Source of the DNA: Anaerolineales bacterium
GTDB taxonomy: Bacteria > Chloroflexota > Anaerolineae > Anaerolineales > UBA4823
DNA: 64,000 bases
Assembly (NCBI GenBank): GCA_025057645.1
Contig: JANXBJ010000003.1
Coordinates: 62,001-126,000 of the forward strand
Direction: 5' to 3'
Part shown: positions 7,319 to 16,321 of the stretch, piece by piece
Numbering within the stretch: the first letter of the stretch is position 1
Layout: each line of letters opens with the position of its first letter
Program-made: the position numbers and the translations under genes
The notes under the pieces: model-generated
What the model was told of the DNA's origin: nothing
Database searches by the model: none
The model's input: the letters and a program-made list of their open reading frames with translations, nothing else

Positions 7319-7855
7319 CTATGTGAGTGTTTCCCGCTCCCACTGTTTGGGTGTATAACACCGTTGCCAACCGAATGCTCGCAAAAGGCGAGCTTTCCAA
7401 CCCTTGCCGGGATAGGGAACACAAATTTGTTTCCCCTCTGAATAGAAAAGGTCGGTGGGAAGCCCATGAGCTTGCCAAGCATCCTGCAGGGCTTCAAATT
7501 CGCTCTCGGACAAATTCAACACCCAGCAGCAGCTATCATCGTGATGATCGAACTTGGCCACACGGCGCTTCTCTGAGAGGGGGTGATCGTCAAGCCACAA
7601 GCCGAATAGATCGGGCGGGTTGGAGTGAGCAAAAATCCACGTCACTAACTCGCAGATGAAGGTCTCTCGCTCTGAGAGCGTTTCAGGCAAGACACCGCTT
7701 TTTTGAGTAGGCACTATGTCTTTTCGGATCGGGGCAATTAACTGTGCCCAATAATAGCTACACCAGCGACCGACAATAAGGGCTGTCACTTTAACAGCCT
7801 TTTGAAGGGGGAAATCCTTCTGACTAAGGTAGAAAAGCTCAGGGAGATAAATCAC
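7319..7855 (-). CDS. Hypothetical protein, unknown function
   Basis: A 178-residue protein I do not recognise. It is rich in aromatic residues and Cys (KFDHHDDSCCWVLNLSESEFEALQDAW), with a predicted mixed alpha/beta composition and no signal peptide. The C-terminal segment containing GWKARLLRAFGWQRCYTPKQW is duplicated as a fragment at 6282-6362. The N-terminal PELFYLSQKDFPLQKAVKVTALIVGRW may be a helical region, but it is not a clear membrane segment. The neighbours are a toxin-antitoxin pair and a PIG-L deacetylase, which give no functional hint. Confidence 0.65.
   Translation of the reverse strand: MIYLPELFYLSQKDFPLQKAVKVTALIVGRWCSYYWAQLIAPIRKDIVPTQKSGVLPETLSERETFICELVTWIFAHSNPPDLFGLWLDDHPLSEKRRVAKFDHHDDSCCWVLNLSESEFEALQDAWQAHGLPTDLFYSEGKQICVPYPGKGWKARLLRAFGWQRCYTPKQWERETLT
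7339..7419 (-). repeat. Second copy of the 81-bp direct repeat
   Basis: Matches 6282-6362 at 79 of 81 positions in the same orientation. This copy is inside the 3' end of the 178-residue gene and is probably the parent. Confidence 0.9.
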
Positions 7856-7948
7856 GGTGGTTTGTGCAAAGGTCTAAGGTAAGTTAGCCGCCTCAAGTGG
7901 CCGTTTCTGGTTGATGGGAGAAAGAGGTCTCAGCCGACCGGGACAAAA

Positions 7949-8689
7949 TTATACCCCAACGCAAGACCACAGCTCTAATATGGGATTGGCTTGCCAATAG
8001 GAGTGGAAAGTCTGATAGAGATGTGTCTCGTTTTCCCAAAAGGTGCTGAGTTGCGAGCGATAAGCTGTGACCGAATCAAGCCAATGCTCAAATCCTTTTT
8101 CTGAGATTGGGATCGCTACCACGTTAAGCTTGGGGCTGAGAAACTCTTTTTGCCATTCTGGATGGCGAAAGATGTAGGGGATCTCCGCGTAATACAAAAG
8201 AGGCAAGCCTACTCTCTCAGCAGCTAATCGAGTGAGTTGGTGGTCGACGTGGTTTCCAACCCCTAGAGGGCAAACCAACTTTTCATTGCCGGACAACTTT
8301 TGCGAGATTTCCATGCACAAAGTCTGAATTAGCTCTCGATCGAGAGGGTGCAGCTTACTGAAAAGCTCCTCGTCAGAGGTGTATAGAGGCTCTCCACTCT
8401 GAGAGGCACGATAGATACAATCCGGCACTTGAAAGGAGTGCCCAACTGCGCCCAGTTGGCTCAAGGCTTCAGCGTCCTCGGCCTTGCGCGCCTCAACCGC
8501 TTCAAGGCTAAACCCCCAACGCAGATGCAGCTCTTCAGCGTAGGCAGATAATTTTGCGTTCTGCGGGGGCTGCCCACCACAAACGGTCCAAACCTCCACC
8601 TCTTCGCCTGCCTGACAGAGCTCCCAAATGCCACCCCCGCAGGAGAAAACGGCATCATCGTAGTGAGGCGAGAGAAAAACCCACCGCAT
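7949..8689 (-). CDS. PIG-L family deacetylase
   Basis: A complete 246-residue member of the PIG-L family. The N-terminal motif is SPHYDDAVFSCGG and the second metal motif is HVDHQLTR at about residues 147-154. The PHYDDA form (rather than HPDDE) is typical of the subgroup that acts on sugar or lipid-linked N-acetyl groups, but the substrate is not determinable. It is not closely similar to the partial PIG-L enzyme at 1-500, which carries the HPDDE form, so the two are probably not functional duplicates. It is transcribed alone on the minus strand and ends 93 bases before the hypothetical gene. Confidence 0.9.
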   Translation of the reverse strand: MRWVFLSPHYDDAVFSCGGGIWELCQAGEEVEVWTVCGGQPPQNAKLSAYAEELHLRWGFSLEAVEARKAEDAEALSQLGAVGHSFQVPDCIYRASQSGEPLYTSDEELFSKLHPLDRELIQTLCMEISQKLSGNEKLVCPLGVGNHVDHQLTRLAAERVGLPLLYYAEIPYIFRHPEWQKEFLSPKLNVVAIPISEKGFEHWLDSVTAYRSQLSTFWENETHLYQTFHSYWQANPILELWSCVGV

Positions 8690-8840
8690 GCGAAATTTTT
8701 ATCATACTCCAGATAAAGTAGCAATGGAGTCTGGCAGGCCCAGCGTACTTTTTCTTTAGGTTTTGATCTTTGGGAACGTGAGAGCGCAATGTCTCATGTG
8801 AGGATCGAAAAATATCACACTAACCAAGAGCTGCTTTTCT

Positions 8841-8863
8841 CTTGTCATCTTCAGCGTGACAAG
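8841..8863. repeat. Inverted repeat between divergent genes
   Basis: CTTGTCA (8841-8847) and TGACAAG (8857-8863) around a nine-base centre. It lies in the divergent region between the PIG-L gene and the Thr/Pro-rich protein and could be an operator or a weak hairpin; nothing decides between these. Confidence 0.5.
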
Positions 8864-8939
8864 AAGGTCCACAAATTGTGAGGAGCACTTGCCGATAAAA
8901 GCAGCTAATGATATGATGCAAGAGGAACGAAGGGATACA

Positions 8940-9398
8940 ATGGAACATGATAGTGCATCTCGTCGTCAGCTGCGCATTGCTCTAGTGATGGTTATCCTGA
9001 GCACTCTTCCCTGTTACTGCCTCGGTTTTTTTATGGCTGCGCAAGCGCCGCGCCAGCGGCCGACAGCCACCTTGACCTCGACCCCAACAGCGCGCAGGAC
9101 CTCTACCGCAACGCCGACTTTGTTCCAGCTTCCAACCCCTTCCTTTACACCTTTTTTCGGCGTGATTACCTATACAGTCACGCCAAGTCCATCCAATACC
9201 CCCACTGCAACCCTCACTATTACGATGACCTCTACCTCTACGCCCTCACCCACCGAGACCGCAACTCCGTCGCCCTCACCGAGCGACACCCCGTCCCCGC
9301 CTCCAACGTTCACAGAAACGCCTTCGCCTACGGTTACGCCTTCGGAGTCTCCTACACCGACTTTGGGCTCGGCCACAGAGTCGTTGGTGTTTGGGTAG
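8940..9398 (+). CDS. Membrane-anchored Thr/Pro/Ser-rich stalk protein
   Basis: A 152-residue protein with a short cytoplasmic N-terminus (MEHDSASRRQLR), one membrane segment (about residues 13-34, with LVMVILSTLPCYCLGFFMAA) and a tail made almost only of Thr, Pro and Ser to the end. Stalks of this kind anchor or space surface proteins in Anaerolineae, but this one has no globular domain after it. I chose the ATG at 8940 because GAAGGGA precedes it; upstream in-frame ATGs exist. It may be a genuine small surface protein or the remnant of a larger one. The opposite strand is open too because of the base composition, and that frame is not a gene. Confidence 0.65.
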   Translation: MEHDSASRRQLRIALVMVILSTLPCYCLGFFMAAQAPRQRPTATLTSTPTARRTSTATPTLFQLPTPSFTPFFGVITYTVTPSPSNTPTATLTITMTSTSTPSPTETATPSPSPSDTPSPPPTFTETPSPTVTPSESPTPTLGSATESLVFG

Positions 9399-9445
9399 GA
9401 TAGAAGTGATCTGAAATTTTGGTTCGTCTCAGGTAAACAATTCTC

Positions 9446-10522
9446 ATGAACACATATTCCCTCTCAATTTTGCTAAGAAGGTTAACTGCTCCACCCGGGC
9501 TCTCGGGCTATGAGGACTCGATTGCTCAAGAGGTAGAGGCGTTGTGGAAGCCACTTGTAGATCAAGTCTCGCGCAACCGCCTCGGCAGTGTGATAGGCTT
9601 TCGGAGCGGGAGAGGAGCAGCGCCGCGTCCGCGCTTGATGCTCGTTGCACATCAGGATTCGATCGGTCTAATGGTCAGCGGCATCCAAGAAGGCTTCCTG
9701 CGCCTGACTGAGATCGGAGGCGTTGACCATCGTATCTTGCCGGGGCAGCTTGTGCAAATCCATGGGAAGCGGACTTTGTCGGCTGTCGTGGTCCAGCCAC
9801 CCCCGTTTTTATTGCCTCCCGAGGCTCAGGGGGGAAGTGTTCCACTTCCTTACCTATGGGCAGATACAGGGCTGGAGGAAAGTGAGGTGCGTCGCTGGGT
9901 CCGCGTTGGCGATCCGGTTTCGTTTGCGCGCAACTATTTGGAACTTGGCTCGGACTTAGTTTGTTCTCCTTCGTTGGATAACCGTGCTTCTCTTTGTGCA
10001 CTGACCCTCTGCCTTCAAGAGTTATGCAGTCGACAGCCTGTGTGGGACGTGTGGGCAGTTTCGAGCACCCAGGAGGAAGAGACTCTGGGCGGGGCTGTCA
10101 CTTCGGGGTTTCAAATCCGCCCCGACATAGCGGTGGTCATTGATGTCACTCATGCGAGCGGACCGAGCACTCCCTCGCACAAGACCTATCCTTTGGGCAG
10201 AGGGGTTACGCTCGGATGGGGGCCAACTGTTCATCCGAAGCTTTATGAGACTTTCAAGGATCTGGCCGAGAAACTGGAAATTCCCTATAAGATGGAGCCG
10301 ATGCCTCGTTATTCCGGAACTGATGCCGATCGCTTACAGACGGTCGCAGAAGGGATTCCGACTATGGTGATTAGTATCCCCCTGCGCTATATGCATACTC
10401 CAGTTGAGATTGTCTCTAAGAAAGACATTCAGCGCGCGGCGAGGCTGATCACCGAGTTTGCTGCCACCATAGAGATTGGGTTTATGGATAAGCTCCGATG
10501 GGAAGAAACGCCGAAAACCTAA
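9446..10522 (+). CDS. M42 family metallopeptidase (tandem copy 1)
   Basis: A 358-residue M42 aminopeptidase-like enzyme. Metal and catalytic positions are visible: His and Asp in LVAHQDSIGL, Asp in SLDNRASL, the Glu pair in STQEEETLGG, Asp in IDVTHASG, and the terminal His in RYMHTPVE. This copy has HQD where its two neighbours have HMD and lacks their EEVGxRG form. M42 proteins form large tetrahedral aminopeptidase complexes that degrade peptides in the cytoplasm; some members were annotated as endoglucanases in error. The gene overlaps the next M42 gene by 25 bases, so the three form an operon. Confidence 0.9.
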   Translation: MNTYSLSILLRRLTAPPGLSGYEDSIAQEVEALWKPLVDQVSRNRLGSVIGFRSGRGAAPRPRLMLVAHQDSIGLMVSGIQEGFLRLTEIGGVDHRILPGQLVQIHGKRTLSAVVVQPPPFLLPPEAQGGSVPLPYLWADTGLEESEVRRWVRVGDPVSFARNYLELGSDLVCSPSLDNRASLCALTLCLQELCSRQPVWDVWAVSSTQEEETLGGAVTSGFQIRPDIAVVIDVTHASGPSTPSHKTYPLGRGVTLGWGPTVHPKLYETFKDLAEKLEIPYKMEPMPRYSGTDADRLQTVAEGIPTMVISIPLRYMHTPVEIVSKKDIQRAARLITEFAATIEIGFMDKLRWEETPKT

Positions 10523-11598
10523 ATCAACCAACGATCTCCGCAGAACATCTTCGCTTGTTGGAAAAGCTATGTAATGCCGTTGCGGTTAGCGGGAATGAGG
10601 GGGAAGTGCGCCACTTGGTGATGGAACAGATCAAACCCTATGTGCATACCATGCAAATTGATGCTCTTGGAAATCTGTTGGTTTACCAGAGAGAAGAGCG
10701 CTCAAAACCTCTAACGGTGATGATTGCCGCGCATATGGATGAAGTGGGCTTCATGCTGACTTCGGAGGAAGATAAGGAAGAGGGCATCTTTCGGTTTGAA
10801 TTGGTAGGCGGGATCGATCCGCATCATTTGGCGGGGAAAACCGTACAAGCGGGAAAGGGTCGTCATAAAGGGGTGATAGGGTGTAAGGCAATTCATCTCA
10901 CCACCCCTGAAGAACGGCGGAGCTCGCTGAGTATTGAGGGGTTAAGGGTCGATTTTGGAGGAGGAGGCAGGGCGAAAGTAGGAGATTGGGGGACTTTTAC
11001 GACCCCCTTCCAGAAAATCGGAGGAAGTGTGCGCGCCAAGGCCCTCGACAATCGACTCGGAGTGGCCATCGCAATGGAGCTGTTGAAGTACGAATATCCC
11101 GAACTCAATCTGGTCGTTGCTTTTACGGTTCAGGAGGAAGTCGGCTTGCGCGGGGCAAAGGTTGCTGCCTATGCCCTCAACCCAGATATAGCCGTTGTGC
11201 TCGATTGTACGCCGGCCTATGACTTACCTCTGCAAGTCGAGGACAGCTTTTATCCTCTCGAAAACGAGAGGTATAACACGCGCTTGGGGCGAGGCGCCGC
11301 TATATATCTCTCCGATCGCGCCACAATCTCCGATCCTCGTCTAGTAGCTCATTTTGTACGCACGGCGGAGGAGCACCAAATCCCCTATCAATTTCGTCAA
11401 GCGGGAGGGGGTAGCACCGACGCTGGGACGATCCATCTTCAGCGTGCGGGTATTCCCACTCTCTCTATCTCGGTTCCGGGACGTTACCTTCACACTTCCG
11501 CCAGCCTGGCACGGATTTCAGATTGGGAAAGCACCTTGCGACTGGTCTATTTCGCCCTACAGACCTTACCGGTGGACATTCTTCAGTCCGATCGGTGA
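10498..11598 (+). CDS. M42 family metallopeptidase (tandem copy 2)
   Basis: A 366-residue M42 peptidase. Motifs are HMDEVGFM, the bridging Asp in ALDNRLGVAIAMELL, the catalytic Glu pair in VQEEVGLRG, Asp in VVLDCTPAYDL, and RYLHTSAS for the last metal His. It has a glycine-rich insertion near FGGGGRAKVGDWG in the small domain. The start lies within the end of copy 1, and copy 3 begins 25 bases after its stop. It could co-assemble with the other copies into mixed complexes, as has been seen for archaeal M42 paralogues; that is inference. Confidence 0.92.
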   Translation: MGRNAENLNQPTISAEHLRLLEKLCNAVAVSGNEGEVRHLVMEQIKPYVHTMQIDALGNLLVYQREERSKPLTVMIAAHMDEVGFMLTSEEDKEEGIFRFELVGGIDPHHLAGKTVQAGKGRHKGVIGCKAIHLTTPEERRSSLSIEGLRVDFGGGGRAKVGDWGTFTTPFQKIGGSVRAKALDNRLGVAIAMELLKYEYPELNLVVAFTVQEEVGLRGAKVAAYALNPDIAVVLDCTPAYDLPLQVEDSFYPLENERYNTRLGRGAAIYLSDRATISDPRLVAHFVRTAEEHQIPYQFRQAGGGSTDAGTIHLQRAGIPTLSISVPGRYLHTSASLARISDWESTLRLVYFALQTLPVDILQSDR

Positions 11599-11623
11599 TT
11601 CTTGGGTCACACCGGAGATGAAG

Positions 11624-12622
11624 ATGAAAGAATTACTCAGAACTCTCGTGGAAATTCCTGCTCCACCCGGTTACGAAGGCCTAGTACGCAATCAAATCCG
11701 AGAGTGGATTGAGCCCCTCGTGGATGAGATCCGAATCGATCCGTTGGGAAATCTGCTTGCTGTGCGCAACCAAGCGAATGCCCCGCGGCTGATGTTGGTC
11801 GCCCATATGGACGAGATCGGTCTAATGATTACTCATGTCGATCAACAGGGTTTTGCTCGCTTCGTTGCGTTAGGAGGGGTAATGCCGATCCACTGTGTGG
11901 GCGGCCGCGTGCGTTTCCTCAACGGAGCCCAAGGAGTCATCGGCGTCGAGAAAAACCCCGCCTCTTCTGAAATCCCTCCGCTCGAGAAGATGTTTATTGA
12001 CTTTGGTGCATCCAGTGTCGAGGACTGTCCAGTCCGTGTCGGCGATGTGGCCGTTTTCGATCGCCCCTTTCTGGACTTGGGTAAGCGGGTTGTCTCTAAA
12101 GCTATGGATGACCGCGTTGGAGTGGCTGTGCTGATCGAAACCTTGCGGCGACTGGAGCAAAGCGTTTTCGAGCTTTATTTTGTTTTTAGCGTTCAAGAGG
12201 AAGTGGGGGTCAGGGGAGCGACAGTGGCTGCTTTTGGGGTCGAGCCCGATTTAGGGCTAGCTGTCGATGTGACCGCCACCGGGGATACGCCCAAGGGGCA
12301 TCGGATGGAAGTGCGTTTGGGAAAGGGGCCAGCAATCAAGATTCGTGATGCAGGGATGATCGCCGATCCACGAGTGGTTCGGTGGATGATCCAAACTGCC
12401 GAGAAGGCGAAGATTCCGTATCAACGGGAGATTCTGGAATTTGGAGGGACAGATGCACGAGCGATCCAGCTTTCCCGGAGCGGTGTTCCCACAGGGGTGC
12501 TGTCTATACCCTGCCGTTACATCCATGCTCCGTCTGAGATGGTAGACATGGAAGATGTTGAGAACGCCGTAAGATTGCTTCTCCGTCTCTTGCGCACTTC
12601 TCATCCTTTTGAGCTGATGTAG
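11624..12622 (+). CDS. M42 family metallopeptidase (tandem copy 3)
   Basis: A 332-residue M42 peptidase beginning MKELLRTLVEIPAPPGYEG. I chose the ATG at 11624 because GGAG precedes it by six bases; an ATG at 11618 is possible, and the much longer open frame upstream overlaps copy 2 and has no family similarity. Motifs are HMDEIGLM, Asp in AMDDRVGVAVL, VQEEVGVRG, Asp in AVDVTATGDTP, and RYIHAPSE. It is the shortest of the three copies. Together they look like an old tandem triplication rather than a recent one, since the sequences differ widely. Confidence 0.92.
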   Translation: MKELLRTLVEIPAPPGYEGLVRNQIREWIEPLVDEIRIDPLGNLLAVRNQANAPRLMLVAHMDEIGLMITHVDQQGFARFVALGGVMPIHCVGGRVRFLNGAQGVIGVEKNPASSEIPPLEKMFIDFGASSVEDCPVRVGDVAVFDRPFLDLGKRVVSKAMDDRVGVAVLIETLRRLEQSVFELYFVFSVQEEVGVRGATVAAFGVEPDLGLAVDVTATGDTPKGHRMEVRLGKGPAIKIRDAGMIADPRVVRWMIQTAEKAKIPYQREILEFGGTDARAIQLSRSGVPTGVLSIPCRYIHAPSEMVDMEDVENAVRLLLRLLRTSHPFELM

Positions 12623-12648
12623 CTATTCTGCTGTCATGATTTTTGCCT

Positions 12649-13956
12649 ATGAGGGGTTTGTTTAGGTCTTGGCGACGATGGTTTACGAGATTGACGTGTG
12701 TATGGGCTGTGTTCCTTCTACTTGCTTGCCAGGGCTCAGCCGTGGAGGTTCAACGTCCTCCAACTCCTTCCCCTTCGCCTTCAGCCGACGTTCGGGCTAC
12801 GATCACCCCTTTTTCTCCCCCGCCTCGAGAGCTACGCCGCAGCTTACGAATATGGTTGCCTGAGCAGCTTGATCCCAACCGTGATCCTCTTGCGGCTCGT
12901 TTGTTCCAACATCGGTTGCAAGCATTTTATGAGCAATTTCCAAACCTACCGATTGAGGTCCGCATTAAGGCTAATGCAGGAATCGGAGGGATGTTTGAGG
13001 CCCTTACCGCTGCAAGTGCAGCAGCTCCGCTTGCCTTGCCGGATTTGGTTTTGCTTCCCCGGTCTTTTGTTGCCCCCTTGGCTCGACAGGGCGTTCTCCA
13101 CCCGCTAGACGAATATACCCAATTAGCGGAAGAACCAGGGTGGTATCCCTATGCTCAGCAGCTGGCCACTGTTGAGAGTACTTTATTTGGCATTCCCTTT
13201 CTGGGTGATGTGCTCTTGTTAGCCTATCCGCAGAAATTGGCTGGCGAGTTGCCGCTGGAGTGGGAGGATTGGTTGCGAAGTCGCTACACACTTGGCTTTG
13301 CAGCGGCTGATCCCAAAGCTGTGGTCCTCCTGGCACTCTATTTGCAAGCTGGTGGCACTATTTACGATGCGCAGGGCAGGCTTATGCTGGATGAGGATAT
13401 TCTTACAAAGGTCCTGGAGCAGCTTTCCTATGCTCATCGGCAGGGCAAGCTTCCTTTCTGGGTGGTGCAAGCGGAAGACGATCAGCTTGTGAGCCAGAAT
13501 CTTCTAGAGGGTAAAATCGACAGTGGGTTTGTTTGGGGTTCCACGTATCTTAAGAACCATCTTGAGGAATGGCATGCTGTGGCCGGCTTTTTGGCAAACA
13601 AGACCACGGTTACTCTGGCCGAGGGGTGGTTATGGGCTTCGACAAGTCCGGTGCCCGACCAAATTGGGATCAGTTTTCAACTGGCTAGGTTTCTCAGCGA
13701 GGCTGAATTCATCTCCGCTTATGCTCAGGCGATAGGGTACCTTCCTGTCGTACCAGAAGCCTTCGCAACTTGGCAGGAGAGCGAACGAGCCAAGGAGTTA
13801 GATACTCTTTCTCGATTAGCTCAGATCGTTCCTCCGAGTTCGTTGATGGATCCCTTGGGCGCGGTCTTGCGCAATGCGCTTTCCGTTGTGATCAGAGATC
13901 GTGTCCCTGCTCCTCAGGCTGCAAAAGATGCCGTCACTGCTCTTACCGAACCCTAA
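12649..13956 (+). CDS. Extracellular solute-binding lipoprotein (ABC family 1 type)
   Basis: A 435-residue lipoprotein. The N-terminus is basic, then hydrophobic, ending in a lipobox (LLLAC). A short Pro/Ser linker follows, then a domain like family 1 sugar-binding proteins: RRSLRIWLPEQLDPNRDP, DLVLLPRSFVAPLARQGVLHPLDEY, and FGIPFLGDVLLLAYPQKLAGE. No permease or ATPase genes adjoin, so the transporter partner is unknown and it may be an orphan. I took the ATG at 12649; a TTG two codons upstream is possible. The ribosome site is poor. Confidence 0.85.
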   Translation: MRGLFRSWRRWFTRLTCVWAVFLLLACQGSAVEVQRPPTPSPSPSADVRATITPFSPPPRELRRSLRIWLPEQLDPNRDPLAARLFQHRLQAFYEQFPNLPIEVRIKANAGIGGMFEALTAASAAAPLALPDLVLLPRSFVAPLARQGVLHPLDEYTQLAEEPGWYPYAQQLATVESTLFGIPFLGDVLLLAYPQKLAGELPLEWEDWLRSRYTLGFAAADPKAVVLLALYLQAGGTIYDAQGRLMLDEDILTKVLEQLSYAHRQGKLPFWVVQAEDDQLVSQNLLEGKIDSGFVWGSTYLKNHLEEWHAVAGFLANKTTVTLAEGWLWASTSPVPDQIGISFQLARFLSEAEFISAYAQAIGYLPVVPEAFATWQESERAKELDTLSRLAQIVPPSSLMDPLGAVLRNALSVVIRDRVPAPQAAKDAVTALTEP

Positions 13957-14014
13957 TTTGCGGTTAATTTATTTCCGCCCCATAATGGTATGATTGACAC
14001 CTCTGTGAGCGGAG

Positions 14015-15247
14015 ATGAATAAACCTGGCGACGTCCCGGCTGAAGAGAAATTTTACCTAGAGGAACCACAGGGTGCTGAGCTTATAAAAAACCAGCACTC
14101 GGCTGCAGAGGAGCTTGCACCGGGCCGATGGCGGGTGTTTTGGCGAGATATTGCTGAGTTAGGCCTTGATGAAACTTTCGTGCGCTGGATCTCCCATTTG
14201 CTATTATTTTTAGCCGTTTTGTTCTTGGCTTGGGTGATGCCGACCTTTTACACCCTCGAGTTTTTTTTATCTGGGCTTGCAGAGAAGGAGAACCTAGCCG
14301 TTGTCACACCAACGCCCGTGTTTCGTTCCGAGGTCTTGCGAATGCCTACATCCACTCCAGTTAATCCGTCAATTACCCGTCAAGCCCAATTGTTTACGTC
14401 GTTGCCGAGCCGGCCGCGCTTTGAGGTCATAAAGTATGTTGTCAAACCGGGGGATACGCTGTTTGGCATCGCTGAAAAATTTCGTCTTAGGCCGGAAACA
14501 ATTCTTTGGGCGAACCAATACACACTGGGCGACAACCCGCACAATCTGCGACCCGGTCAGGAACTCAATATCTTGCCCGTGGACGGCACCTATTACCGCT
14601 GGTCGGCAGGGGATGGCTTGAACCGGGTAGCTGCATTTTTCGGGGTCAAGCCTGAGGATATTATCAATTTTCCCGGCAATGGCCTAGATCCGAATACCAT
14701 CGGCGACTATGCCAACCCTAACATCGAGCCCGGTACGTGGTTGGTGATTCCGGGCGGAAGGCGGGAATTTGTCAGTTGGTCAGCTCCGGAAATCCCGCGC
14801 AATAGACCGGAAGTCGCCCAAGTGCTAGGCCCGGGAGCCTGCAAAGGGGAGATAGGCGGGGCTGTTGGCGTGGGGGTGTTCATTTGGCCCACAAATCGCC
14901 ATTTCTTATCCGGGTTCGATTACTCTCCCTCGACAAACCATTTCGGCATCGACATTGACGGGGAGACGGGAGATGCAGTTTACGCAGCGGATAGCGGCGT
15001 AGTGGTCTATGCGGGATGGAATAACTGGGGATACGGCAATGTGATCGTGATTAACCACGGTAATGGCTGGCAAACGCTGTATGCTCACCTGAGTGCAATT
15101 AACGTTACTTGTGGCCAGAGCGTCTATCAGGGAAGTATCATTGGTGCTGTGGGCAGCACCGGTAACTCCACAGGTTCTCACCTTCACTTTGAAATGATGT
15201 ACAACGGCACAAAAGTGAATCCCTGGGACTTTTTACCCCCGCCCTAG
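14015..15247 (+). CDS. Membrane-anchored LysM and M23 peptidase-domain protein
   Basis: A 410-residue cell-wall protein. The order is a cytoplasmic segment, one membrane helix (about residues 59-80), a Thr/Pro linker, a LysM module (YVVKPGDTLFGIAEKF with ANQYTLGDNPHNLRPGQELNILP), a second divergent LysM-like module (WSAGDGLNRVAAFFGV), and a C-terminal M23 endopeptidase domain. The M23 zinc motifs are complete: HFGIDIDG, YAHLS and HLHFE. It probably cuts peptidoglycan cross-bridges outside the membrane. GGAG abuts the ATG with no spacer, which is unusual; the start may be a little downstream or translation may rely on other signals. Confidence 0.93.
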   Translation: MNKPGDVPAEEKFYLEEPQGAELIKNQHSAAEELAPGRWRVFWRDIAELGLDETFVRWISHLLLFLAVLFLAWVMPTFYTLEFFLSGLAEKENLAVVTPTPVFRSEVLRMPTSTPVNPSITRQAQLFTSLPSRPRFEVIKYVVKPGDTLFGIAEKFRLRPETILWANQYTLGDNPHNLRPGQELNILPVDGTYYRWSAGDGLNRVAAFFGVKPEDIINFPGNGLDPNTIGDYANPNIEPGTWLVIPGGRREFVSWSAPEIPRNRPEVAQVLGPGACKGEIGGAVGVGVFIWPTNRHFLSGFDYSPSTNHFGIDIDGETGDAVYAADSGVVVYAGWNNWGYGNVIVINHGNGWQTLYAHLSAINVTCGQSVYQGSIIGAVGSTGNSTGSHLHFEMMYNGTKVNPWDFLPPP

Positions 15248-15266
15248 TTCCGTCTATCTTTGGACT

Positions 15267-16073
15267 TTAGTTTCCCGCTGTGAATTGTTTGAGGGCTTCC
15301 TCAACAAAGCGAGTGCTTCCGTCGATGACGAGAATTACGCCTTGCTGCTTGGCTGCCTGGAGAGCCCTTTCGGTTACATCCTCCCCGGCTGCAACCGGTA
15401 ATGCCAGCAGACCGGCACGACGCAGCAAATTTGCACGCCTTTGTGCCCGTTCTAGGTCTTCCCGATCGACCAAAACCGAGGCTTCAACAGCGAGGTAGGC
15501 TTCCGGTCTCGGATTTTCTCCTAGCGGCCAACGAAGGTACCCGCGTACGAGCAAGTCGGTGCGGGAGAGCTCAAGCCATTCTTCATCCAATAGCAAAGAG
15601 CCTACGTCCTCTTCCAACTCGATCAACTTGACTACCTGCGGGCGGCGCAGAATTTGGCCGAAATATCCGATCACTTTTCGTTCGTACTCTAGTTCTAGGG
15701 TTCTCCCATCGACCTTGGCAAGGCGCTGCTCTACTTTGGTCAAGCGCATGTCAATGTAGTCTACCCTTTGGCTCAGAGCAGCCAGAGTCTCTTCGGTGCG
15801 TTTTTGGGCCTCGGCGAGTTCGTTGACGCGCTGTGTGAGGATTTCCAGTTGAGCTTCGTTGCGCTTTTGGGCCTCGGCGAGTTCAGCGACGATGGTCTCG
15901 AGGCGCGCCAATCGCTCCTCGGCGCGTTCGTGGGCTTCAGCGAGTCTACGCACGATCTCAGGTAGCCCAAGTAGCTCTTCCGTTAGCACGAGTTGGCGCA
16001 GTTGTGCCCGCCACTCTGGATGCTTATAGAGCAGCTCAACAAATTGATGATACTCTTGTATGTCGAACGTCAT
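15267..16073 (-). CDS. Coiled-coil protein with a C-terminal nuclease-like (DUF3782 type) domain
   Basis: A 268-residue protein starting MTFDIQEYHQFVELL; AGGAG precedes the ATG at 16073. Residues about 40-130 form a long coiled coil built from repeats of LAEAQKRNEEQL-like units. The C-terminal half (about residues 150-268) resembles the PD-(D/E)XK-like DUF3782 family: LARTDLLVRG-like strand, then AYLAVEASVLVDREDLERAQRRANLLRRAG. The usual ExK is EAS here, so nuclease activity is doubtful. Such genes are common, often multi-copy, in cyanobacteria and Chloroflexota with no known role. It is convergent with the M23 gene and stands alone. Confidence 0.75.
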   Translation of the reverse strand: MTFDIQEYHQFVELLYKHPEWRAQLRQLVLTEELLGLPEIVRRLAEAHERAEERLARLETIVAELAEAQKRNEAQLEILTQRVNELAEAQKRTEETLAALSQRVDYIDMRLTKVEQRLAKVDGRTLELEYERKVIGYFGQILRRPQVVKLIELEEDVGSLLLDEEWLELSRTDLLVRGYLRWPLGENPRPEAYLAVEASVLVDREDLERAQRRANLLRRAGLLALPVAAGEDVTERALQAAKQQGVILVIDGSTRFVEEALKQFTAGN

Positions 16074-16321
16074 AAGTTCTACTCCTATTTCAATTATAAC
16101 TCGGAATTCAAATTTCTCAGAGCACATCTCTTCCCCGGGAGGAGCAGTTGCGCTCTCCACAACGTCACCGTATCGGAAATCCGATTGCCTTCACCAGCAC
16201 CCTCTCGGGTTCGGAAAAAGAAGCCAAGAATTGCCATTTTTATGGGATAATTAATAAGACCTACGCTCACAGGCTAGAGTGGAAAGCTCGACACAAATCT
16301 GGTCCGTCGGAGGAGTGCTTT

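Noticed and set aside
9170..9376. Val/Gly-rich minus-strand frame
   Set aside because: It is the reverse of the Thr/Pro-rich stalk coding sequence, an artefact of composition.
11354..11623. Longer N-terminus for the third M42 peptidase
   Set aside because: It overlaps the second M42 gene and has no family similarity; a ribosome site precedes 11624.
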